Shown here in pieces: positions 31,484 to 44,018 of a stretch of DNA of 64,000 bases. The translations under genes were made by a program, and so were the position numbers. The stretch is from Stictocephala bisonia (Eukaryota > Arthropoda > Insecta > Hemiptera > Membracidae), in assembly GCA_035578905.1 (NCBI GenBank), contig JAQJVL010000161.1, forward strand, positions 1,133,020 through 1,197,019. The letters are read 5' to 3'. Below the pieces are notes generated by a model, which searched no databases, was not told where the DNA came from, and saw only the letters and a list, made by a program, of their open reading frames with translations. Every line of letters begins with the position of its first letter. The stretch's first letter is position 1.

Positions 31484-33073
31484 TTTAGAACTGTACGGAT
31501 GGGATTCTCTGTGGGCTGCATTGACTGGGTAAGGTCTTATCTGTCTGATCATCAGCAGTGTGTTAGATCTACTAATAGGGAATCTCATTGGAAACCTGGT
31601 AATCGTGGCTGCCTCAGGGCTCCGTCCTTAGTCCTCTTTTGTTCTTTATCTATATTGATGATGTCACATCTGTTATTAAGCATTCTAGATTTCACCTGTA
31701 TGCTGACGATCTGCAGATTTATTGTCACTGTTCTATAACTGACGTACCAAGGACCGTTACTTACATGAACGATGATATTGAGGCTATTGGAACTTGGGCC
31801 TTCAAACATTGATTGATACTAAACGAAAACAAAACCCAAGTCATTATAATAGGTTCTCCTAGATTACTGAGAAATCTCAATTTTGAAAACTGCCCTAGAC
31901 TTATGCTCGGCAACCACCAACTTCCATACATTGTCAAGGTCAAGACCCTTGGCCTGACAATGACAAAGCACTTAATAGTCAGATTACACTAACGAAACTT
32001 GTAATAGACTATTTTCTGGCAGTCATAGTCTTAAAAGATTTGCTGTTTATTTACCCTTGAACATGAAAGTGATGCTTGTGAAAACTCTAATATTTTCCAC
32101 TTTTACTATTGCTACTTTGTTGTCAATGAGATGAGACGGCGTGGTGGCTCAATGGCTAAGGCTTCGGACTGCGGAGGGCAAAGTCCAAGGTTCGAATCCC
32201 CACTGAGCCAAAGGTCGGTACTTCACTTGTTGAATAAAGTTGACGCACAGGCCTGTAGGTCTATGTCAACTGGCGAGTGGTTTTATTTTTTAAAAAAAGT
32301 TTAAAAAGTTAATGACATGACGATTGAGCGTACAGACAAATTGCAGCATGCCCAAAATTATTGTATTCGCTTTATTTTCAATCTTAGATATAGAGATCAC
32401 GCAACTCCCCTTTTTAACGATCTTTCTCTCATGAAATTGGACAAAATTCGACAGCTCTATATACTCACTATGCTGCACTCTATTTTACATCTCGATTCAC
32501 CTGCTTATCTGTCTGAACACTTTTCTCTCATCTCTGAGATAATTTCTAGAAACACTCGGGGCGGAGCAACACTGTTATCAATTTCCATTCATAGATCTTC
32601 GATATATAACAAATCATTCACAGTGGATGCTTGCCGACTTTGGAATAATCTGCCCCATCACATCAGAAGCGTTGTTGAGCGAACTCAGTTCCGGGTGTGT
32701 GTTAAAGGCCTCGCGGGATTGAGTGTTTTACGAGCCATGGAGTATGTTTATAGCAATGTATGAGTGTTGATTAATGACAACATTTGATGTTTTTACATGA
32801 TTATTTTAAATTTTTCCTCAGTTTTCAATTTTGTTTATTTTTATATACTTATTAAAAGGTTTCTGTTATTTTAAAAATAACAAATTTAAAAATGTATTAA
32901 TTTTATTTGACTAATGAATGTGCTAGGTAAAGTTAGTTTATTTATTTTATTATGTTTTGACATGATTTGTTGTTGTTATTATTGTTGGTTAGGTGTAAGA
33001 GAGGACTTTCTAGTCCTAACCTCGCCATTTGTAAACTTTGTTGTCAATAAAACCATTTTTCATTTCATTTCAT
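31484..33073 (+). mobile_element. LINE fragment (RT core to tail) of the same family as 12024-13112
   Basis: Frame-shifted RT core: PQGSVL-like text and IYIDDVTSVIKHSRFHLYAD followed by DLQIY (31625-31730), then KTQVIIIGSPRLLRNLNFEN and VKTLGLTM. After a nested SINE a 148-codon frame gives LQHAQNYCIRFIFNLRYRD and ACRLWNNLPHHIRS. The end is CAATAAAACCATTTTTCATTTCATTTCAT, i.e. the same (TTTCA) tail. A T run of about 20 lies at its 5' edge (31467-31486). It is inactive because of shifts, stops and the SINE. Confidence 0.87.
32135..32310 (+). mobile_element. tRNA-derived SINE nested in the LINE
   Basis: The head looks like a tRNA: A-box-like TGGCTCAATGG (32145-32155), a perfect B box GGTTCGAATCC (32189-32199), and TGGCTCA pairing with TGAGCCA. 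The body includes AATAAAGTTGACGCACAGGC and TATGTCAACTGGCGAGTGG, with an A/T-rich tail. The flanks AATGAGATGA (32125-32134) and AATGACATGA (32311-32320) are a 10-bp target duplication with one change. Removing the element restores the LINE reading (YC-- to --NDM). The anticodon region is not reliably tRNA-like, so it is not a working tRNA gene. Confidence 0.88.
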
Positions 33074-34860
33074 CACCATTATTTCAAAGCAGTAAACAAA
33101 TTACACACTTCAAATTAAGCACTCATATCTCTCCACAATCTTGCAATAAAACACACACACACACACATACAACCTTTGGTTCCCTTCATTTAACATGTAA
33201 ACACAGGACTGCATTTTGTGACTGTGTTAAACATACATTGACATGTGGCTTTTAAGAAGCAAACACACCAACAGTATATCCTCTGCTTATACTCTGTTAC
33301 CTGAAATATAAGACAGGTCACTAAATCATTCCTTCAGGCAGTAGCCATCCCTTAAACAGAGCGAGGCCTAGTTACCTTTACTGATACTCACACATAATAT
33401 AATTGATACCAAAATGACTTTCAAACATAACTTTAATAATTATTCTTACCATCAAAAGTCAAACATTTAGCTTACAGTCATTATTTTCACTTTTCGCTTA
33501 CTTTCATTGTACAATTAGAGTATATTATTTCACTATTCCATTTCCCTTACTTAACTTTTCGCTGAAACGGACTATGGATACATTTTATTTTGGCCATTTA
33601 TAATATATAGACTAGTATGTTTCAAAGTAATATTGAAGCTACTTATAATAATGTGTCTACTTTCCTCTTAGACTGTTAATTTCTTATTTAATTTTTCTAC
33701 AAATCCTGTCTTTAACTGTACATTTTAACTATTTCAAACATTTGTCTGTAACTGTCCCCACTCTCTTTAGTTTATATTTATTTATTTTTTATAAAGTACA
33801 AAATAATTATTTATTGTTATTTGTCATTACAGATAACATGAATTAATATTTGTTTTGGTTAATTTATATGCAGTATTTTTGTTTTCTTCAAAAGGATTTG
33901 TCACACGCACAGGTCCTGTGGCCCATGAGTGACTTTTTCCTGTACATTTGATGTTAATTTGTTTTGTTTGTTTATGGGAATAAAGAGTAAATCACATTTG
34001 CAGTACAGCAAACTCTATCATGGAAAAATGTAGGAATATTTTTTTATTCAGAACGTTTATTATTATTAACAGTGAATTTTGTTATTATTTAGTACTTTTT
34101 AACAAACAAATTAGGTTTATTATTTTTTTATTACCATTCAACTATAGGCAGGGTTGTAAGAAGATTTACACCTACATGACAATCAGGTCTTAGCTCATTA
34201 CTCAGATAATTTTCATTGTATTTGGAGAGTAAAATTATTATATGGATATATTATTATTTCGAGTAAATAATGTTAATACATTTAATAAGTATTTCATTAT
34301 TTTGTGCTTTTTTTCAAGGTCCCAGCGGTTCTTTAAACCTAACGACCTTCCTGTTTTTCTACATACTACCACTAAATTAGTTAAGTTTTAAAATGAACCA
34401 ACATCTTGACCAACAGCGTTTTACTTCTACCATCACAACCACTATCATATTTTTACATAGCTCATATGGTACACAAATACACACTGTAACATCTCTTGAC
34501 TGCACGATAATAAACAAACAGACTGACGATGCAGAGTAAGGAATATACCTTACCTTCTGAACACACCTGACAACACCCCTAATAAGAAATTAACCCTTCC
34601 AAAACAGTGATTTAAAGTACCTCCAAATGTAGTGCCTGCAATGATCAAGATCAACATTTAGAATTTTCGTTAGATGAGTGATAGACGTTTTTGTTTTTTG
34701 CAATAAACCAGATAACACAGTGTACCGGATAATTCAAGGCCTGATGAGCAGGAAAAATTCATAAAGTATATGTTATCATTGATGCCAAATGGCAACATGC
34801 AGTTATTTGGTAATTAAAAGGGTTTATACATTAGTGAGCTTTATTTTACCCACACACAGA
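33074..34860. other. Intergenic, no gene recognised
   Basis: AT-rich with a short (CA)n run at 33152-33167. A 3'-UTR-like phrase with GTCCTGTGGCCCATGAGTGAC (split by no known frame) and GGGAATAAAGAGTAAATC at 33905-33995 may be the end of an old retroelement. Confidence 0.5.
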
Positions 34861-34867
34861 TTGCTAA

Positions 34868-35075
34868 TGACCCACCCGCCCTCTCAGACACCTAGAGAGG
34901 TATTGACCAACCCGCCTTTCCAGACACCTACAGTAGTACTGTATGTGTATGTGTGTATGTGTGGGTCAGTACCACTGTATGTGTATGGGTGGGTGAGTGT
35001 GTCAGTAGCACTGTATGTGTATGGGTGGGCGGATGGGTCAGTACCACTGTATGTGTATGGGTGGATGAGTGGGTC
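34868..35075. repeat. CACCC/CAGTGGTATTGA minisatellite, locus 3
   Basis: The left part (34868-34940) carries diverged units in one orientation (GACCCACCCGCCC, TATTGACCAACCCGCC). The right part carries about four GTGTATGGGTGGG..GGTCAGTACCACTGTAT units in the other, giving an inverted arrangement like locus 2. Confidence 0.87.
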
Positions 35076-35613
35076 CATAAGTTTACAGGGCAACGTTGCT
35101 ATGTAGTCCACAGGCCCTTGTCCACTTAAGCCGTATTGCTATCTTTTAGCTTTGATGAATCAAGGGGATTTTGATGATTTTACCCAGGTCACTCATTTGC
35201 TCAGGCAAACAAACTTGGTGACGATATTAAAACACAAAATGAAAACTGTACTTCAATTAGTACTTAAATGGCAAAAACAACATTAATTATGTTTTACAAG
35301 TATTTTAGTAAAACAAAATAGTATTTTCATATTGTTGAAAAAAGGTTTAAAATCAAACAACACATTCAAATTATATATTTATTTTTACTTGTATTGGATT
35401 GTGATAATTTGCAGTTCTTTTTTTAATTTTATTTAAACATTTACTGACATGTGTGTTATGTTAAATGTGCATGTAATTAAATAGTATAACAACTCCAATA
35501 ATCAAGTCAGATTGTTTTAAAAACACAAAACAAATACAAACAAAATAAATACTATGAGATCAGTAATAAAATGTGGTAGTAAACAATTTGTGTTTTCTAA
35601 TCACAGATTGCCT
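35076..35613. other. 3' flank of IFT57
   Basis: AT-rich. On the - strand an AATAAA-type signal (35378-35383 on the + strand reads TTTATT) lies about 230 bp past the stop and is a candidate polyadenylation signal. No other feature. Confidence 0.4.
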
Positions 35614-35768
35614 TTACACTATTGTAGGAGTCAGTTCATTATGCAGCAGGTCTTTGTCTCGTAGTCTTGCCTGTGTAATACAGTACTCCAGAACACCAAT
35701 GCGAACATTCATTGCCGTGATCTCTGTCTTCAATCGTGCTAAAGCTTTTTTTATATTCACCAAAGGAG
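35614..35768 (-). CDS. IFT57 coding exon 8 (C-terminus, stop)
   Basis: Acceptor AATTTATTTCAG on the - strand. It encodes SPLVNIKKALARLKTEITA, MNVRIGVLEYCITQARLRD and KDLLHNELTPTIV then TAA. The first codon is completed by the T left by exon 7. This is the final helix of the C-terminal coiled coil, the part of the family that pairs with IFT20. Confidence 0.94.
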
Positions 35769-38700
35769 CTGAAATAAATTTGTGAATATTAAATATACGT
35801 AATACTTTTATATAAACCAAATATTCTCCTTTGATTCCTTTTTCTTACCTTATAAATATGGAGTAGTATCATGAATAAATATTAAATACGATCTCTAATA
35901 GCAACTAACTGTACATAGAAGAGTTTATTGTATTATAAACACAGTAAACTTACAATATACTTTTTCTCATTTGTTAATAAACATAAGAATCCCTGAACCG
36001 ATCACAGCATCCTGCTAGTATTATGTGATTTGTTCAAGGACTGTAACGATCACAAGATGTATTTTGGAAATGAGTTTGCAAGAATTAGTAGCATTAAGCT
36101 TTCATGCAGTGTGTTCATGTCATGTAGACGTCCGATGCAAGAATAAAATATCACTTATTCTTCGAGCGCTGAAAAACATTTGTCAGGAAGTTGTTGGGCA
36201 CGAGTTTGCATTGTCCATGCATGAAGGACGTGCCTGTTCCTGCACTAGCCAAATAACGATTTGCATGAACAGCTTCATAAGGCTTTACAATAATTAATTG
36301 TATAAATGGGAAGATTAAAATAATGGCTTATCTCGCAATTGCCTGATTTCTCATAGCAACCCCTCTATCACCTGTTGTCACCCTTCCTGTGGAACCTGCT
36401 CGTGGATGATCTCCTCACTGCACTCAACAAGCCTGGAGTGTACGACCTGGTTATGCTGACGATATAGTGATCCTAATAAGATGTAAATACATGGAGACAT
36501 GCCTCGACCTTATGAGGAGGGCATTGTCCATGGTGGAGACATGGTGCATAGCGGAGGGTCTATCTGTTCACCCCAGTAAGACCGTTATGGTACCATTCAC
36601 AAATAAAAGGAACGTGGAGGTTGACAGAGTACCAAGAATCTTTGGCAACTGCGTTCAGGTGTCTAAGGAAGTTAGGAATCTGGGTGTATGGCTAGATGAC
36701 AAACTTACCTAGAATAGACACCTCAACCATGCCATAGAACGCTCTCGGACTACATTGATGAGGTTAAGGTGTACCTTTGGATGCACATGGGAATTGAACC
36801 CTCAGTTGGTACAATGACTTTATACCAGGGTCGTCAGACCGATGGTTGTATATGGAGCCATTATTTGGTGGCCCAAAGTCCAACAAGTCACTGCTGTAAA
36901 AAACCTAACTAAGGTGCAGCGGTTAGCTTGTTTGGGAATCCTTGGGGCAATTTAGAGTACACCCACCGCTGCAATGGAGGTGCTGCTAAGTCTGCCCTCT
37001 TGACATTTTTATCATGGGACAGGCAAGGCTTACGGCATAAAGGCTCCAGACCAGCGGTAGCTGGCAAGCTCACTATGCCAGTAAGCATACCATAATCTCT
37101 AGCATCCTATAATTGAACATTCTAGAGATGTGTTCGAATAGGATGCCTAGACTAACCGACTTTGACAAACCCTATCGTGTCATCACTGACAACAGAAAAG
37201 ATTGGGAACAAGGTAAATCAATCGCAATGAAGAATGCGATTACGTGGTACACGGATGGCTCATGAACCATCCTTGGGTCTGGTTACGGGGCCTATGGTGC
37301 CAGGTAAAAAAAAAATTATAGAGAATTATTTTATAATTTAAAATATCAGCTGTGCTTTAAAAACAAATATGCATTATTAAGATTTTGCTAATGTTTTTGA
37401 GTTATGTCATTTGTAGGTTATGTGAACTAAAACTATAAAATATCTGAATCTGCTTTAGAATAATTATTTAATTAATAAAACATCACATGATGCCCTTATT
37501 CATTTAGGCCATTTTATAAAAAGACGTCAGGTGACGTCTTTACTCATTTTAGCTATACTAGGGGACATCCCTGCACGCTTCACGTACCAACCCTGTCACT
37601 TGCTATGCCCGTTAAAACTTGGCCTCCAGCCTTAGCCTGTGACTTTTGACTAAAAATAATAGTAGAATAACTTCAAAACGTAAAATTACAGTATTAAATT
37701 TATTTACAGTATCCTACTCACATTACTTGCGTTGCTTCATTACTCACATATCTATTAGATTTCAGATACATTTCTAACATTTTTTTTTCATGAGGAATAA
37801 ATTGATCTCATATTACAAATAATATGTAGTGTAGTTGTGATCTAGTATAAAGAAATGTTGGCTACATTTTTTTTTAAGAATGTGTGTCATACTTACATCC
37901 ATCAGTCATGCTAGAACCACGTTCTTCCATTTCTTGTTTCACTGCTTCCAACTGGTCTGTAAGTCGCGCTAGTGTCTTCTGCCGCTCTGTTACACCACCA
38001 CTGACTTCCCGGTACTGCTCGGATATCTTGGCCAGCTCATCCTTAAAATAAAATTACGGTATACCTTTCTTTACTATAAAAAAAATATCTTCAAGGTTAA
38101 GTAGGGAGAAGAACATTTAAGTGAAAAGAAAAATAAAACAACATTTCTGCTTGCAAAATTCAAAATTTTGATATGACCATAATATATTACAATACAACTA
38201 ACCGCTTATGGTGAAATTATCTGCAAGCTGTTAGAAATAAGAAGAAGTATCGTGATGTATTTACATACTACAGTGTTAAAACAATGCCAATTTATGGCAT
38301 ACACTCGTGAATGGTTAAACTACAATATAGAAATCTGTAGTTACCTTTTTGAGGAAATTATTTAACCATATAATGAAAACGGGTGGTATTTTATGAGGAA
38401 CATTCAAGCAGTCGAGATCAGGCGTATGGAAGTGCTAGTGATTACATACTTGTACAGTCCTGTACTGGTAAAGGAGAGGCTCTAGCTGGCTGTTAAGGAA
38501 CTTGTCGCGGCTGTGTATTTTGTTGAGGGACGAGGTGACATCAGCTGCTAACCTCGCCAGCTGGGCTGTGGCTGAGCTTAGAGTATCCTGCAGACCTGCT
38601 CTGTGCTGCTTCATCTGTTCAATATGCGCCCTCCAATCCCTGGAGTCTGTAGACAACAGTGTATGTTAAAAATGTTTTGATCATAAACAAATGACAAATA

Positions 38701-41700
38701 AATTTAAAATGCATTTGGAATATGCCAATTTATAAAAGTATGGCGTGAACAAGTCACATGCTAAATATAAGAGTTCTTTTATAAGTACATTAAAGGCTGA
38801 AATTTTATAGAGCTAAGGTTCCCTCATTTAGTTTAAGGCATCAATTATCACAAAAAAAGAAAACATACAGCTGATGTTGAAATAGGTATAGAATAATGAA
38901 CATGACAAATTTAATAAAAAATGTCCAGCATTATTTGTTTAATTCATTCATTCATAATTCATTAGTAAGACACCGATCGTTAAGATATGGGCAAATATGA
39001 GGGACGAATGAGTGTGATGAGTATAGATAAGTGAGTGTAGTCATTGTTACTACCAACAATAACTTTATTTTCATTTGTAAGACACAGATTGTAGACATAT
39101 GGGTGAATATGAGGGATAAAAGAGTATGGATGAACAAGTGCAGTCATTGTTGCTAACTAAAAGCCTGAATGTACCTCAGAAAGAGCTATTTATTAATAGC
39201 TCAATACTCAGGGCAACTAAGGGACCTACAGGTTTATGTGGAATCTGAAGCATGTAGTGTTGGTCTGATTTTCAGCTAACTGACAAGCATAACATTCAGT
39301 TTTCTTCCCTACACAACATCTGAACCTTGACTACCAGCCAACATCGACACACCAGACTTCTCTAGTAGTGTCCAAGTCAATGGCAACCATTGAGTGAATG
39401 TTGTGTCGGTATTAAGAGAACCAATCATAGAACCTATACTCTACAACCTCCTCAACACTTTGTCCTCAAGTAGCTGGGTTACCGCTCTGCGCCACCAGAA
39501 GAAGCTCCATTGAGTGGATGTTGTGTCGGTATTAAGAGAACCGATCATAGAACCTATACTCTACAACCTCCTCAAGTAGCTGGGTTACAGCTCTGCGCCA
39601 CCAGAAGAAGCTCCATTGAGTGGATGTTGTGTCGGTATTAAGAGAACCGATCATAGAACCTATACTCTACAACCTCCTCAAGTAGCTGGGTTACAGCTCT
39701 GCGCCACCAGAAGAAGCTCCATTGAGTGGATGTTGTGTCGGTATTAAGAGAACCGATCATAGAACCTATACTCTACAACCTCCTCAACACTTTGTCCTCA
39801 AGTAGCTGGGTTACCGCTCTGCGCCACCAGAAGAAGCTCCATTGAGTGGATGTTGTGTCGGTATTAAGAGAACCGATCATAGAACCTATACTCTACAACC
39901 TCCTCAACACTTTGTCCTCAAGTAGCTGGGTTACAGCTCTGCGCCACCAGAAGAAGCTCCATTGAGTGGATGTTGTGTCGGTATTAAGAGAACCGATCAT
40001 AGAACCTATACTCTACAACCTCCTCAACACTTTGTCCTCAAGTAGCTGGGTTACAGCTCTGCGCCACCAGAAGAAGCTCCATTGAGTGGATGTTGTGTCG
40101 GTATTAAGAGAACCGATCATAGAACCTATTCTCTACAACCTCCTCAACACTTTGTCCTCAAGTAGCTGGGTTACAGCTCTGCGCCACCAGAAGAAGATCA
40201 TAGAACCTATACTCTACAACCTCCTCAAGTAGCTGGGTTACAGCTCTGCGCCACCAGAAGAAGATCATAGAACCTATACTCTACAACCTCCTCAAGTAGC
40301 TGGGTTACAGCTCTGCGCCACCAGAAGAAGATCATAGAACCTATACTCTACAACCTCCTCAAGTAGCTGGGTTACAGCTCTGCGCCACCAGAAGAAGATC
40401 ATAGAACCTATACTCTACAACCTCCTCAAGTAGCTGGGTTACAGCTCTGCGCCACCAGAAGAAGATCATAGAACCTATACTCTACAACCTCCTCAAGTAG
40501 CTGGGTTACAGCTCTGCGCCACCAGAAGTAGCTAATTAGTAGAAAATTGAAAATAATTTTGATGGTAATGATACTATCAACTTTTACCTTTAAATCACAA
40601 AGATACTGGACAAGAGAAAAAAAAATATGGCTCTTCTATTTGCCACAAATTTGTAAAATAAACAATTAAACCAAGTACGTAACATTTTGCAAAATTATTT
40701 ATTCTTGGTATTGTATTTATTAAAATATAATAATATATATTTTTAGATTGTCTCAAAATTCACAATTAAATGTCATAAATGACTCACCAGATTTTATAGT
40801 AACCTTCAACATAGGCAATACTCTCTCTATTTCTAGCCTCCACTCTTCAGTATCAATATTGGACTCCAAAATGTCTTCTTGCTTTTGTGATTCAAGCAGA
40901 CTCTAAATAGAAAATAAAATAATGACACAAAGAGCACAAACCCCAAGGGAAAACTCAGTTGTATATTTCAGTTCGTGTTGAGTAGCCGTTAGGTATTTAG
41001 GAGCTAGCCTTGTGAAATGTTGAAGGTGTGCATGTAAAAGGGCGAATATTATAATATGATCTATTATAACGGCAGTCTTTTTTGATTACTGAAAAAAATA
41101 TATTTATTCCTCAATATGCAGAAAAAATATTTTATACTTAATTTCACAGTTAAAATATATTTCAAACTGCCAGCAGATAATAAAAATGTGTGTGAATTAT
41201 TTATTGGTAAACAATACTTCAATATTTTACTGTTTCGTTTGTTTATATTTTGTAATTTTTTGTAAGAAGACACAACTTTCAGTCAATCTTATTTTGCAAG
41301 TATGTAAGCTAGTTGTTTTTTATGAAGGTTGAGGTAGATATGCTGCCAGAGCTGGTACGAAGCATGCAAGACTATCTCTTAGTTTAATATCATGTCAAAC
41401 TTGCATGTCTTTGAAATCAGATTGTGTGGCCACAAATAACCCTCTCAACTTATTTCATTTGGTTAGCAATTTATTTGGTTAGCACTTGAAGTCAAACTCT
41501 TTTCCATGTCTTATTAATAATTTGATTTATATGTGCATGTTTTATGTCATTTGTTTCAGTCATTTATATCTCCCTTGGACTAAGATTGCCTGTTAAACTA
41601 CTACAATATATGTTAAAGCACTATACAACTAAACAATTACAGCAAGTTCAAAGAATTAAACGTCATTCACCCTTCCACTACTATCATAAAACCTTGCAGA

Positions 41701-43959
41701 ACACGTATGTACCATGCAACTATAATAGAAACACTGATCCCATCAACTTCCATTTTCCAAGCTAGACACTGTGTATTTACGGTGGGCTCTATGTCACAGG
41801 CCTTTGCCTCTATATATTTACAAGGAAAAAGTGCCAGCCACAGTTGGACTCACACAGTGCATAGTATGATGCATTTGTTCACATTTAACTAATGCAGAAT
41901 GTTAAATTAAATTAAAATAAGAAATTCCAAAGAAAACTGAGAGAATAATAAAAAATTACTCTCTTACCTTATTAATGTTAGTAATATTTTGAAGATCATC
42001 AATATGTAACAAATTATCTTCATCTTCTTCAGAGTCTTCGGCAGCCATTTCTTCCTCTATTTTTTCCAAGAGCAGTTCTGCCTCATCATCAATTGATTGC
42101 TCCTCAACTTCCACTTCAGGAGGTGGCTTTGGTCTAAAAATATTTATTGAATTTTAACTTTTAAGCTCTTAGTCCTACATTTTTATATTTAAGCATATTC
42201 TTCATTTAAGAAATCTTGTATCAGAATATTATGAGGTAATAAATACAATTAAGTATCAATAAGAAATATGTATGTACCATTTGGAAATACACAAATAAAA
42301 ACAATATTGCCCTTTAAGTGAATCGTGGACAGCCTACAAAGTCTATTTCCATATAGCTAAAAAAAAGACAAACCAGGTTATAAACTTTTTCACTTATAAA
42401 AAGAGTCCTATATAAGGATTATTATTAATATATACAGTTCATATTCATTCTGTATGTTAACTGAAATAATTATAATAACTCAATTAACTGGGACTTCCAT
42501 CTATGAACAGAGTTTTTCATCTAATGGATGACTACATTTTTTATATGTAGATAATATTTGGATATTTCCAATGCTTCAAGTGTTTAGGAAACAAACACAA
42601 TGTTCCGACAGGTATAACCAACTCCTGTGGTCTTCAGGTCTATTTACTAACTTAGCCCTACATCTAAAACTACTTTTTTCCCCATTAACCCATACTAATT
42701 TAAGAAATCTTTAGTAATGCTTAGATACTAAAGATTACTGTTCAAAGTCAAATGTTCTTAAAAAAAACTATCACACATAGCAAAATTATACAAAATATGA
42801 TACACAATATGAAATACAAAATGAATGCAAAATATGAAATTGTTCAACTAAACACAGAGCAACTTATTAAATAAATCAAATTTTCAATAAGATCCAAATA
42901 AATGCAAAATATGAAAAAAATCAACAAAACAGAGCAAACAATTGTTGATAATTTTTCTACATGTACTTCATTAGTACAATTTATTAGCTAAAATAAAATG
43001 TAAAGTATATGAAAATATTCAAAAAAGTATAAAACTTATAACATCATAAGTCAGCATACGCAAATTGTGTAAATGACATTTGAAAATTGTGCACTTTATA
43101 ATCATAATATAAAATAATTTTTAGGATTTTTGTAGGTATTAAAACTTGATAGATGGCATATTTATGAATATAAATATACAAGAATTGTTAGATTACAGCC
43201 AAAATAAAGTTTGAACAACAACTTTTATCAACAGCATAAATTATGCCGTTACTCACTTTTGGAAAGCACGCAAACAAGGGTAAACAGCATTTTTTGTAAA
43301 ATAGCTAACTAATGCAGCTAAAACACTGTAATTTGTTTTGTTGGATAGAGTATTTCATTCCCTGCAGACTGACATTTACTACGCTTTATTCCGTTTTCTA
43401 GTTATTATTTAGTCATGAGACAAGCATCAGCCAATTATCCCACTCGCGATCTCCGCGCCTGGCGAACTTTCTTGTTGCATGTTTTAATTTTATTTCCTAC
43501 ATTTATGAAATTGCATGAAAAAATTATTAAAAATCTGAAATTTATAGAACAGAACAACCCTGCGTCGATTGGTACCAAGTTTGTCATGTTAGCTTGATGA
43601 TAAACATATGTTTTATTGATTTTAACACAACACCATAAATTATGCCTTTCCTCGCTTTTGGAAGTGACATTGTGAACCACATAAATTATGTCGTTCCTCA
43701 CGATCCAGGGTTAAAATAGGAAAAAAATTACATGATTACTAAATAAAATAAAAATTATATGTATAGGTAAGGGTCCCTGTTGCAGAATGATATGCTACTT
43801 GCCTCCTGAGCTTAGTGTCTCGGTGTAGCAGCTGATAAACTTACAGTTCAGTTCCTCATTTTTGCTATCCACATATCCCCATGTCAATATGATTGGTCCA
43901 AGAGAGCCCATCCATAGATTATTACTAGTATTGTTAAATATAGTTTAGACGTAGATTTT

Positions 43960-44018
<59 letters not shown>

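Noticed and set aside
32138..32210. Functional tRNA gene
   Set aside because: A and B boxes are present, but the sequence continues into a SINE body, is flanked by a target duplication inside a LINE, and a related 3' fragment exists elsewhere.
35573..35785. + strand open frame across IFT57 exon 8
   Set aside because: Antisense shadow; the - strand frame has the IFT57 signature and correct splice phase.
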